Assembly: GCA_014773175.1 (NCBI GenBank)
Contig: VXCM01000058.1
Location: forward strand, 62,001-126,000
Source of the DNA: Lucifuga dentata
Lineage: Eukaryota > Chordata > Actinopteri > Ophidiiformes > Bythitidae
Length of the DNA stretch: 64,000 nt
Direction of reading: 5' to 3'
In this document: piece by piece, positions 58,001 through 64,000 of the stretch
How the letters are laid out: each line of letters opens with the position of its first letter
Numbering within the stretch: position 1 is the stretch's first letter
Position numbers and translations under genes: made by a program
The notes under the pieces: model-generated
What the model was told of the DNA's origin: nothing
Database searches by the model: none
Seen by the model: the letters and a program-made list of their open reading frames with translations, nothing else

Positions 58001-60325
58001 GAAAAAGAAAACATGTGCCCAATTTCTGAACAGCACACAAATAATGAGCTGTGATGCCACACTAAGCTCATTGGCTGTAAACAAACTGGTTATCGTCACA
58101 AAAAGTACATCAGACTCGTTCTAATTGCAGATATTTTTTTCTTTGTGTGATATTTTCTTTGTAAAAGAACAGTTTCAAACCCAAGATACAGCAGAACACA
58201 AATCTTCCCCTTTACAACAAAAGACAAAAATATATTGGTGTATGGATGCTTGTCGTACTTCCATGTCCTCCATGATCAGACAGGCATTCTCCTGACGCAC
58301 ACAGCTCATCTTCTTCCTGTTAGGAGCCTCCATCTCTAGTGTCCTGGCTTTTCCTGTGGAAGACTAAACTCTAAGGGAGAACACAGGTCTAACATGAGTC
58401 TAGATGTTTTTTGGGTTCATGGTGGGCAGTTGTTTGAACATCTTTTTCTATAGTTACACTGGCACTATTTTTTTTATAGCATATATGCTGCATACAGGTT
58501 GGTTGCTACATTTATGGCTGAATCTAATATAATTGGAGGCATAGCCATTAAATTCATTCAAAATTCCCTTGCTACTAATTTGAAAGATATATTGTTAATT
58601 TGACACCTAGATAGAACACAAATGAACAAATCTTTAATGCATCTTTATTACTGTATTTGCTACATTACACTGGATTTCTGAGGGCAACATTGATGTTAAT
58701 ATTTGACAGTAAGAAAAATCTGATAACAATATATTGGCTAATATTAGTTTTCTTTATTTACATAAACACATACCACAGACAACCTGTTTTCAAAGGATCC
58801 CTAAAATTTTTAAAGTTTAATTTTACAGTTAGTTACACAATGACATTTACTATCAAAGATGACAGTAATAGTAATTTTAACAGTAAAGTTAACATATATA
58901 TATATATATATAATACATAACTAAACATTAAAAAAGGAATATAGCAAAAAACAAGCTCAAGTTAAGAAAATAAGGACTAAATATACATGAAACTGAAGCC
59001 CTTAAAACAATTCTATAACTGTAATTTTTTTGTGTATCTGCTAAAAAATATGCTGATACCCATATATCCACAATAAGCAGATCTCAGCTGATAGCTTGGG
59101 TTCACTGATATATTGCTTGGGCTCTGATTTAAATGCAATCCGATCACTCACACAGTTTTGGGGAGAATGATCAGATATCTGCTCCCTGCACATGCACATA
59201 CACAGTATCCAGCATGAGATAAGGTGATATAAAATATATCTGGCTAGCTGTCTCCTAATTTTTCACTAACTCACACAAACACACATACATCTCACCCTTG
59301 AGTTGGAGGAGAACATGCCAAGACTGCCAGTAATAACACGTCTCTCAGAGGTCTCAATGAGAGGCCTCTCCAAGCAAACACAGCCCGCCTGCGATGGAGA
59401 AGCATCAGGTCACTGCAGAACTCCTAAGATGACACAGTCCGGGCTCTGTTGGACACGCTGATCTCTGCCATCATGTCCTACCAACTGTCTGCAGAAAGAT
59501 AAGTGGCACACAATGCCCAGAAGTTCCTTCATTTTGAAAACTGGTTGGCAGGACCTTATCAATTATCTTGCCTGTCTCCCAACTATCTAACTTATTAATG
59601 TTTCTTCAATGAACTTATCATGGTCTTGGCAAAAGATGGAGCTGTTGCTACCTGTCCACAGGAAGCCCCTTTTTTATTATATTCCATACAAAGTTATGAA
59701 CATAATTGGATATTATTCACTCAAAAGTGCAAGAAAGTATAGAGCAAATCATAAAAATCTGAATTCATGAAATTAAAAATATGCTTGTTCAAAGTATGTG
59801 TGCACATACAGTACATATGTGTGTGAATATACCTGTCCATAAATGAATTCTTAAATGAACCTATATATACAGTATATATAGATTTGTCTGTGTGGCTGAT
59901 CTGAGAATATATGTATAAATGTCTAATTATGTATTTTATTATTTTAGGGGTTTCATGTGTATCCTGTATTAGTTATTCTGCAGGTCTCCTTATGTGAGAA
60001 TCAGGACTTTGCTGCCACTCTGGTCTCTGTCATCATGTGCTACTGATTGACTGCAAGGAGTACAGAGATCAATCAATGAAGGATCAATCAGTGATCTTAA
60101 ATCTATAACTGCATTCCTGTATCTCAAATGGCTGCAGGTCATCTTTGTAATAACAGAAATGATGTGGTGGTTATCAGCTGGTTCAGAAGGTAGATTTGTG
60201 TCTTTGCAGTTAACTCGCCTCAGTTGCTGTCCCACACTTTGCAGGCTGGACTCTGTCAATCGAAGCGGATTCCTCAAATTAAAGCTGAGCACATTTTCAG
60301 GAAAACTCTCCTCGTCCTCAAACAT
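41448..60325 (-). CDS. ccdc18: Coiled-coil domain-containing protein 18, complete or nearly so
   Basis: A long coiled-coil protein; the mammalian member is linked to centrosome/centriolar satellite biology. Its biochemical role is not established. From 59388 leftward, 25 exons join in frame with GT/AG borders to about 1460 codons, close to the roughly 1450 residues of human CCDC18. Matches to the family as remembered include MFSSNS near the N terminus, VRQENACL, QRNQALLNAEKLKEAFKDY, VVALEKQLQEKSSAYSQAAL, QLRELKDVLQRTQ, LDMDNALKERQGELQQRA, LDIAIREHKQEME, and the C-terminal SFNPLTY and LTGMLRFVNQ. The start exon (MFEDEESF..ESSLQSVGQQL) also matches, but its junction to the second exon is unresolved. 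Fish-specific additions are a heptad array, a histidine-rich linker and an acidic run. Neighbour mtf2 fits vertebrate gene order. Confidence 0.92.
41855..42245 (-). mobile_element. TTAA-bordered inverted-repeat element, copy 7 (truncated)
   Basis: Interior blocks of the family (CTAATCTTTCAAACATCAAATG, CCTGGAGGAGATATATG). Both terminal repeats are missing or unrecognisable. A poly-A run with an N (42093-42125) interrupts it. A Harbinger-type element begins 13 bases later. Confidence 0.65.
42258..43060. mobile_element. PIF/Harbinger-type element, non-autonomous
   Basis: Ends GGCTACATTCACATTACA and, inverted, TGTAATGTGAACATAGCC, matching at about 16 of 18 positions and flanked by AAA on both sides (a 3 bp target duplication). 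Subterminal GATCTGATTTTTT motifs recur and reappear inverted near the other end. It lies in the last intron of ccdc18 and keeps a broken transposase segment. Confidence 0.75.
42518..42684 (-). pseudogene. HARBI1-like transposase N-terminal fragment
   Basis: In one minus-strand frame the segment reads VWVREWSQLRWDRDV, then EEQFIENFQMSRATFEYLC, the conserved start of Harbinger transposases, up to a TAG stop. Only about 55 residues remain, with no catalytic Asp/Glu triad, so it is dead. Confidence 0.7.
43351..44187 (-). CDS. ccdc18: ccdc18 large penultimate exon
   Basis: 279 codons, GCTGCAG acceptor. DGEVTRLQPRISSLQ, then a histidine-rich linker, then SFNPLTYMADKLEG, an acidic run of Glu and Asp, and LTGMLRFVNQTLAMQ. 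The last two named motifs match the conserved C-terminal FKPLTY and LSGMLRYINKEV. It ends at a perfect CAG-GTGAGT donor; if not spliced, a stop lies four codons on. Confidence 0.93.
44589..45065 (-). CDS. ccdc18: ccdc18 coding exon with uninterrupted heptad array
   Basis: 159 codons, CTTAG acceptor, GTCCAT donor. After SEQISSSMRSSQEQL come about 16 seven-residue units (LEHAKAQ, LDQTKTQ, LDNTKAE, LFRSKAQ, LNQARVQ and so on). It ends NETPLIK, and the next exon's DGEVTRLQ fits ALLTKESELTRLQ of human CCDC18, fixing this border. A longer reading frame past the donor is ignored. Confidence 0.92.
45869..46006 (-). CDS. ccdc18: ccdc18 coding exon (138 nt)
   Basis: 46 codons. EARLCRVEKELAVKAAHW and RLRSMVTSLEQELELERE resemble the REAHLEARMQAEIKKLSAEV region. 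The GTGCAG acceptor follows a GT repeat; GTACGT donor. Confidence 0.9.
46125..46337. mobile_element. hAT-like MITE
   Basis: Begins CAGTGGTTCTCAATCCTGGT and ends with the inverted complement, a terminal repeat typical of hAT elements in vertebrates. It is 213 bp with no coding capacity and inserted in a ccdc18 intron. The 8 bp target duplication is not clear. Confidence 0.82.
46454..47011 (+). mobile_element. TTAA-bordered inverted-repeat element, copy 8
   Basis: Ends TTAAAGGACCATGCCATCC and GGGTGATATGGTCCTTTAA. Same orientation as copies 3 and 4. Confidence 0.82.
47255..47392 (-). CDS. ccdc18: ccdc18 coding exon (138 nt), acceptor at (TG)n
   Basis: 46 codons. DSQLSQQLRVCQQELQTVQK and KELEESQHHSEFVNREMNAT. 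The acceptor TTAG directly follows about 26 TG units on the sense strand, so the normal pyrimidine tract is missing. GTGATT donor into an (AAT/AAC)n tract. Confidence 0.9.
47395..47448. repeat. (CA)n microsatellite at a ccdc18 splice acceptor
   Basis: About 26 CA units; on the sense strand the run ends two bases before the TAG acceptor. Confidence 0.93.
48050..48187 (-). CDS. ccdc18: ccdc18 coding exon (138 nt)
   Basis: 46 codons, phase 0. SQLDIAIREHKQEMERKAVS matches [26 protein letters not shown] acceptor, GTCAGG donor. It is the first of three successive 138-base exons. Confidence 0.95.
48220..48240. repeat. poly-A run in a ccdc18 intron
   Basis: About 21 A bases; T on the sense strand. 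Confidence 0.85.
48307..48406 (-). CDS. ccdc18: ccdc18 coding exon
   Basis: 100 bases. HEVLDMDNALKERQGELQQR matches QELLEMDQALKERNWELKQR, an almost unmistakable family segment. The TTCACAG acceptor is preceded by a GT repeat; GTACAA donor. Confidence 0.95.
49499..49712 (-). CDS. ccdc18: ccdc18 coding exon
   Basis: 214 bases. QILEGQLQAAQGEF then QLRELKDVLQRTQ and KLTVQLR match LETELQNAHGEL, QLQELRDVLQKAQ and DLTAELR. ATTGCAG acceptor, GTGAGG donor. Confidence 0.95.
49915..50078 (-). CDS. ccdc18: ccdc18 coding exon
   Basis: 164 bases. SEMKKCRGEILSKESELQRL and SSMEESLQQTKSLLDKKID correspond to LSKMEKEIMHLK and LDQTKTELEKK. GCTGCAG acceptor, GTATGA donor. Confidence 0.92.
50367..50509 (-). CDS. 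ccdc18: ccdc18 coding exon
   Basis: 143 bases. VSSLEQQLERARASLQDELR aligns with VSKLEQELQKQRESSAEKLR. CCGTAG acceptor, GTAAGA donor. Confidence 0.92.
51763..51930 (-). CDS. ccdc18: ccdc18 coding exon
   Basis: 56 codons. VSSLQEKLHNATLVCQSSSE, QNLQLQLSLQQRQTML and IAELEESQSHLQIQ match the EQNVILQHTLQQQQQML / NGELEDTQTKLEKQ region. CTCCAG acceptor, GTAAGT donor. Confidence 0.92.
52029..52145 (-). CDS. ccdc18: ccdc18 coding exon
   Basis: 39 codons, GTCAG acceptor, GTATGA donor: CREELNSFLQQMEEMKKNYE coiled coil. Confidence 0.88.
52279..52356 (-). CDS. ccdc18: ccdc18 coding exon
   Basis: 26 codons, TTTTAG acceptor, GTAACT donor: EQQVEMRHNEDLLQSFKEQA. Confidence 0.85.
52676..53349 (-). mobile_element. 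TTAA-bordered inverted-repeat element, copy 9, with a nested insert
   Basis: Ends TTAAAGGACCATACCACCC and GGGTGGTATGGTCCTTTAA, the best-matched pair of the family. A 110-base CATC-headed fish repeat sits inside the left arm near 52710-52825. Confidence 0.85.
52710..52825 (+). mobile_element. CATC-headed teleost repeat nested in the TTAA-bordered element
   Basis: (CATC)n then CATTTTCTAAACCCC, GGGTCACGGGGGGGCTGGAG, CCTATCCCAGCAGTC and GGCGGGGTACACCCTGGACAG. This is a familiar fish repeat block, here interrupting the element arm. Confidence 0.75.
53420..53602 (-). CDS. ccdc18: ccdc18 coding exon
   Basis: 61 codons. The acceptor is the second AG of GCAGAG, because the first would give a stop at the third codon. 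LQLSVEESQSRLMEMEQEV and QNSLDQMTQ continue the coil. GTCAGG donor. Confidence 0.87.
53738..53869 (-). CDS. ccdc18: ccdc18 coding exon
   Basis: 44 codons. KTSSLEHYQSLMTKKQREYQ then a Gln/Lys-rich coil. GTACAG acceptor, GTGATC donor. Confidence 0.9.
54243..54353 (-). CDS. ccdc18: ccdc18 coding exon
   Basis: 37 codons. VVALEKQLQEKSSAYSQAAL and KNTELEKQIM match LLTLEKQLEEKIVAYSSIAA and KNAELEQELM, a near-diagnostic match. CTTCAG acceptor, GTACCA donor. Confidence 0.94.
54698..54906 (-). CDS. ccdc18: ccdc18 coding exon
   Basis: 209 bases. RAMEAERIRQNSLVQRLQER and QRASHYQSLHTELLDKVSQA match the HRTSQFQLIQEELLEKAS segment. GTGCAG acceptor, GTGATG donor. Confidence 0.9.
55023..55060. repeat. (CA)n microsatellite
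   Basis: About 18 CA units in a ccdc18 intron. Confidence 0.92.
55577..55664 (-). CDS. ccdc18: ccdc18 coding exon
   Basis: 88 bases, strong TTTTTCAG acceptor, GTACAA donor. RACILPPVDYSGAAHLLKPK is not coiled coil; it corresponds to the proline-containing break IISQLPLKRE in human CCDC18. Confidence 0.85.
55837..56125 (-). CDS. ccdc18: ccdc18 coding exon
   Basis: 289 bases, TCTCAG acceptor, GTCAGG donor. A long coiled coil rich in Glu, Arg and Leu (LEEARRRALHLERELGERGA). It is more GC-rich than neighbouring exons. Confidence 0.9.
56347..56468 (-). CDS. ccdc18: ccdc18 coding exon
   Basis: 122 bases. ESESKLKESLIECDREKEEL aligns with the ILERNLTNCEKENKRL segment. TTTAAG acceptor, GTATTT donor. 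Confidence 0.88.
56549..56645 (-). CDS. ccdc18: ccdc18 coding exon
   Basis: 97 bases. AEQQRNQALLNAEKLKEAF and DYKTTISIKLQK match the AERQRNEALYNAEELSKAF segment, one of the clearest family matches. TTACAG acceptor, GTAATC donor. Confidence 0.92.
56931..57059 (-). CDS. ccdc18: ccdc18 coding exon
   Basis: 129 bases, TGTTCAG acceptor, GTGACG donor. Coiled coil AAELRAECSQDAAAHSDILV then LTDELSVLREELD. Confidence 0.87.
57892..57998 (-). CDS. ccdc18: ccdc18 coding exon
   Basis: 107 bases, TTTCAG acceptor, GTAACC donor. MSEQIRQLEAELEAQAEELR matches the LEEQIINLEAEVSAQDKVL part of the family. Confidence 0.88.
58259..58363 (-). CDS. ccdc18: ccdc18 coding exon
   Basis: 35 codons if the acceptor is GAGTTTAG before TCTTCC. 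It contains KKMSCVRQENACLI, matching LNKLRQQNACLV. An alternative acceptor ten bases later (CCACAG) would break the phase. The donor is GTACGA. Confidence 0.75.
58895..58912. repeat. (TA)n microsatellite
   Basis: A short TA run in the AT-rich intron near the 5' end of ccdc18. Confidence 0.8.
59296..59388 (-). CDS. ccdc18: ccdc18 early coding exon
   Basis: 31 codons between a CATCGCAG acceptor and a GTGAGA donor: AGCVCLERPLIE to GSLGMFSSNSR. The MFSSNS string matches MFSSS of human CCDC18 at the corresponding place, and the phase fits the next exon. Confidence 0.7.
60215..60325 (-). CDS. ccdc18: ccdc18 first coding exon (3' border uncertain)
   Basis: ATG at 60325 gives MFEDEESFPENVLSF and LRLTESSLQSVGQQL, matching the EEESLL...LKITEWSLQSLGEEL start of human CCDC18. 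The frame stays open to 59990. I place the border at CGA before GTTAAC, a weak donor in the right phase; the exon may really run further. Confidence 0.55.
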
Positions 60326-60699
60326 CAAACTACAGATCAGAACATGTCGAGTTTCAGCTAACCAACAACTTTAAGATGTCTGTAGGCTAAAACAACATTA
60401 CCTACTTCATCGGAAAAGAGCTAACTTATCAATAACGCTACGGGTTAAACATTTTTCATTAAAGGAAATCGAAGTTTTAATCCGCCATCAACTAGCATGA
60501 GCTGCAATGGCTAAATGTAAACATACAGTAGATGCCCAATGTATCAACAGGTAGCGAACAAACGTTAAATCTGCGTTTGGAGCCAAACAGGAAACCAAAC
60601 CCGTCAGACAATAATCATATTTAGAATGAAATATTAGTGCTGGTGCTGTAAAAGCATTAAAACTCGTAACTTCGACTTGAACAAATCTTTTCGGTTTAA

Positions 60700-60850
60700 T
60701 GTTAAAGCAACTACAACAGTTTGTAATTCAGTCTCCGCCTACACTCTAACAACAAGGTTTATGATTGGATAAGGAGAGTTGTCTGTGAAGTGATTGGTGC
60801 AGAGGGACATCAGTAAGAGAGGCCGCGAACAATGGCGCGTTCACGGACTG
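60700..60850 (-). promoter_or_regulatory. ccdc18: ccdc18 promoter with paired CCAAT boxes
   Basis: On the minus strand CCAAT boxes lie at 60793-60797 (CACCAATCAC) and 60764-60768 (ATCCAATCAT), 29 bases apart and about 450 bases upstream of the start codon. There is no TATA box. Paired NF-Y sites are typical of cell-cycle and centrosome genes. The transcription start is probably near 60.70-60.75 kb. Confidence 0.5.
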
Positions 60851-61420
60851 TCAAATTTAACGCGTTAAAAAAAAACCCCTGCAGAAATCCAATCTAAACG
60901 GGAAATAACCCCAAATATATATGGTAACAACAAAGAAAGGATAGCCTTAAAATGTTGGGATTACATGGAGAACTTAAAAATGTTGAAAAATCTGGAATAT
61001 CTAAAAATTGTTAACTGAAAAAAAAAAGAAAATGGGAATTTTATGAAAAAAAAAAAGTGTAAATAACCCTGAAAACGTAATTGAAATGAAAAGTCAGGAA
61101 TAGTCTTAAAAAAAAAAAAGAATAACTCCACAAAATCAGGAATAACCCCTGAAAAGCCAAGTTAATTTTGAAAAGTCTGTAATAATTCTGAAAAGTCAAG
61201 AACTTCCTGGACATCATAAATAACCCTACAAATTCTGAAAGATCCCTACATTTTTTTAACTGTAAAATGCTGGTAATAATCTATAAATGTCTGGAATAAC
61301 ATTATTAATTTGGGAATAACACTGAATATCTGAACATCGCTCCAGAAATTCCAGAATAAGTCCTGACTTTCCAAAATGAATGTAGACCTTTTAGAACTAA
61401 CATCCAATACACCACCAAAA
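60850..61420. other. AT-rich spacer between ccdc18 promoter and mtf2 3' end
   Basis: Contains loosely repeated short words such as GGAATAAC.CTGAAAA and AAAAGTC, making a degenerate simple array. No gene was seen. Confidence 0.5.
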
Positions 61421-61437
61421 ACTTCAAAATATCTGCT

Positions 61438-61443
61438 TTTATT
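61438..61443 (-). terminator. mtf2: candidate poly(A) signal of mtf2
   Basis: AATAAA on the minus strand about 2.3 kb after the mtf2 stop. It is the last good signal before the ccdc18 promoter, but earlier sites could also be used. Confidence 0.4.
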
Positions 61444-63728
61444 TATCCTTTAACAAAACAGGTTGGGAAGCAACATGTTAACCAACATAATGATGTATAA
61501 AAATGGAACATGAGGAAACAAAGCAGACATCACATACATGTTCTTTGGCTGTGGAAGCTGCTGGAAGCCAGTAGTAGTAAACAGCACAAATGTAGTTCTG
61601 ACTCTGGCTGCACAGGAAAGAAGCTTCATATGCACTAACATCCCTAAAATGAAGAGGTATCAAATGTCAACAAGTCTGTTCTGTTTACCTGATTTGTCTT
61701 AGAGCAACAAAACACAGAAATTTATCCAAAAAGGATAACTATAGTGACTAATAATGTACCTCTTGCAACGGAATAAAGCGCATGTCAATATTTCCAGTGA
61801 CTGTTTTCTGACTCGGTATAAACAAGCAAGTAGCGCTAAAACAATGGATTCAGTTACAAATGAATTAACAACAGCTTACATAAGGTCCAAATTAATGCTA
61901 CAATTGATAGAACTGAGGACTCCACAAAAGAAAATAATGACTGCCATCATAATTGAGTAACTTGCAACAAAACCTCTTGCCATGCTCCAAATGCTGGTCT
62001 AGGTAATACAGTGACCGTTTGGGGACAAATCCTGAGTGTGTATTAAGATGAGCTTGGCTGTAAAGGCCAAAGTCCAACTGCAGATTTTTAATTATGACAA
62101 TTTTAGCACATCAAGTAAACTGGCCTGTGCGAAACAAATTGGGGGAAAACAGTTGACGAGTGCTACAGTCCAATTCTGACACTGAGCAATGTGTTTCTTT
62201 CCAGAACTGAATTGCATAGGCAGCAAAAAAAAACAAAAAAAACATCAATTCTGAACTCAGGTCTAAGTATACCATATTGATCTTATGCAATGGAGTAATT
62301 ATCAGACAAAGTAAAAACTCAATAGGTCCTTAAGGATTTCAAAATTAACATGTTAACAGNGAGTAATTATCAGACAAAGTAAAAACTCAATAGGTCCTTA
62401 AGGATTTCAAAATTAACATGTTAACAGTCACTGTCTCAACCTTCATCATAAGGCTTTAAAGGGGATTAAATATTGGACTAAGACATCCATGTTTTGTAAA
62501 AGAAAATGTTTACAATAAAGACAGTTTAGGTTTCCATTTCTTATTTAGATTGAAAACAATTTACTAAAATATTTCTTAGGAGCACACGTTTTAAGAAAAT
62601 TCCTTCAGGTTTGGACTTCTGAACATTTGTATGCTGAAATAACACTAAATAACACTGTTCATTTGGACATTAAATTGTACACAGCTAGAATGTTTTGCCA
62701 TGTGCGATTTAAGATACTTTCCCTTGAATGAGAATTGCTGCCTTGGATGAAATGAAATACCAGATTAAATGAGATGCTGGCCTAACAGTATAATTTGATA
62801 TGTGCAAATTAATCCATACTAGAAAAAAGGGTAGATTAGAAATATGCCCTCCTGGACAGAAAAAGGCATATTAGTAAATATAAGTACATAAAAGGTAATG
62901 ATAAATGTAGTATAAATCTATATAAAATAAAAAAAAAAAAAATGCNAAAAAAAAAAAAAATGCAGCAGCACCATCTTTTTTTCGGTTCGTCCTCCTGAAC
63001 TGCTTACAAATATGCACATTTTCCAAAACAGACTAAAGGATGCGTCTGCCCAAGGCAACAAGAGGTACTCACACATAGGACTAGATAAAGAGGGCACAAT
63101 GATGCAAAAGGAATATATTTTACAATGTGGTATGAAAATAAATGAGATTTTTTTCACTGCATATGGCTGCACTGGCTATAAAGTATAAAAAAAAAACAAA
63201 AAAACCTTTGAACACAATTCCCCCTCTTTCTCTAATCCTCCAAAAAATAAAAAAAAATAAAAATTTAATTCCTGGCCAGCTCAACTAAATAAACTTTTCA
63301 GTTTTGCACTTAACTGTTTGGGAAATTAAATGACATAAATGGATTAAAAACCAAATGTTTACTGAAAGCCTACAGGTGTAGCCCTCTTCATTTCTTTGCC
63401 CAGTCACGCATGGAGGATTCTGTAAACATTTAAAGATAGTGAAAGCCAAAATCAGAATAACACATGTAGTGGTATAAAGAGCTATACCCTCTATGCCTCA
63501 TCTCCCCCAATAATGTAATCATAATCTTTCTACAGATGCTTAAATGAATTATAATCACTGCTTCAGGCTTTTCAGTCAATATTATGGACAAACCTTGTTC
63601 TCAACTAAACCAAATGTAAAGATCAGTTAATGTTTTAAATACAGGCTGTGTAAACAAGCCTTTAGCGCAGTCATAAACCTCTTGTAGATGTGGGTTAAAA
63701 GTCAGACACGATAAGGACAGTGACACAT
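61444..63728 (-). other. mtf2: mtf2 3' untranslated region (inferred)
   Basis: 2.3 kb of AT-rich sequence downstream of the mtf2 stop with no convincing reading frame. It includes an exact 67-base direct repeat around an N (62293-62427) and a poly-A stretch with an N at 62946, both likely assembly joins. Its extent is inferred from the poly(A) signal only. Confidence 0.45.
62293..62427. repeat. exact 67 bp direct repeat separated by one N
   Basis: 62293-62359 and 62361-62427 are identical, starting GAGTAATTATCAGAC and ending CATGTTAACAG. The N at 62360 marks a contig join, so this is most likely an unmerged overlap. Confidence 0.9.
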
Positions 63729-64000
63729 CTAGGAGGCAGTGACTCCCTCCCACTCCACCAGATACTGGACCTTGCCATCGAGGGTGACCCGTCTGGCCAG
63801 GACTTTGTATTTTTCCCCACAAGCGAGCCGCCCTGCTGCTCCAAAATAACTGTTAATGGAGCTCTTGAGGTGGGACAGCTGGCTGTTGGAGTCCATGCCG
63901 TGAACTATGTCTGTGGAGTGAAGCCCTGGGAGGGGGCTCAGCATCTCTGTCACTGGGGAGTTTGGGTCTACATGGCTGGGAGGAGGAATCTCTGGGTTGG
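63729..64000 (-). CDS. mtf2: Metal response element-binding transcription factor 2 (PCL2), C-terminal end, partial
   Basis: MTF2 is a Polycomb-like accessory subunit of PRC2 that binds unmethylated CpG DNA and H3K36 methylation and recruits H3K27 methylation. Only the last 90 residues are here, ending with a TAG stop at 63729-63731; the PHD, Tudor and winged-helix parts lie to the right of the window. The tail [20 protein letters not shown], then [15 protein letters not shown] and [10 protein letters not shown], is the conserved MTF2 C-terminal (chromodomain-like) region that binds the SUZ12 side of PRC2. The frame is open to 64000, so the true exon start is outside. Its position upstream of ccdc18 on the same strand fits vertebrate gene order. 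Confidence 0.94.
   Translation of the reverse strand, partial: NPEIPPPSHVDPNSPVTEMLSPLPGLHSTDIVHGMDSNSQLSHLKSSINSYFGAAGRLACGEKYKVLARRVTLDGKVQYLVEWEGVTAS

Noticed and set aside
61450..61663. Minus-strand frames considered as tmed5 remains
   Set aside because: No GOLD domain, signal or membrane pattern. They fall in the inferred mtf2 3' UTR.

Overview
This is vertebrate nuclear DNA, almost certainly from a ray-finned (probably percomorph) fish. Genes are split into short exons with GT/AG borders. CA/GT, CT and homopolymer runs are frequent, fish-type interspersed repeats fill the introns, and the recognisable proteins are vertebrate. Single N bases, mostly in or beside homopolymers, mark closed assembly gaps. 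Gene names rest on comparison with protein families as I remember them; no database search was run. || All four recognised genes are transcribed leftward, on the minus strand. From right to left they are: the C-terminal end of mtf2 (Polycomb-like PHD/Tudor protein, from 64000, with a long 3' UTR to about 61.4 kb); ccdc18 (centrosome-related coiled-coil protein, coding exons 60.3 to 41.4 kb, about 1.45 k residues); a scinderin/gelsolin-like actin-severing gene (scinla-like, complete, 16 coding exons, 29.06 to 16.83 kb, 719 residues, with a probable non-coding first exon and TATA box at 32.1 kb); and wls (Wntless, first six coding exons, 14.1 to 0.19 kb, remainder off the left edge). || The mtf2-ccdc18 neighbourhood matches the vertebrate MTF2-TMED5-CCDC18 block, but I see no tmed5 between them. 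The genes do not form a pathway: wls carries Wnt ligands to the surface, the scinderin-like protein remodels actin, ccdc18 is a coiled-coil scaffold, and mtf2 guides PRC2 to chromatin. || Spaces between genes hold promoters, poly(A) signals and repeats. The most striking repeat is a roughly 450-670 bp element with inverted ends and TTAA at the borders, seen nine times in both orientations. Others are a Harbinger-type element with a broken HARBI1-like transposase segment, a hAT-like element, a non-LTR retrotransposon remnant, a 290 bp palindrome and a 42-43 bp minisatellite. The 32.15-41.1 kb interval has no recognised gene. I found no new multi-gene system; the best leads are the TTAA-bordered family, a wls splice acceptor behind 53 A residues, a duplicated exon-like cassette at the 5' end of ccdc18, and a pure heptad array in ccdc18.
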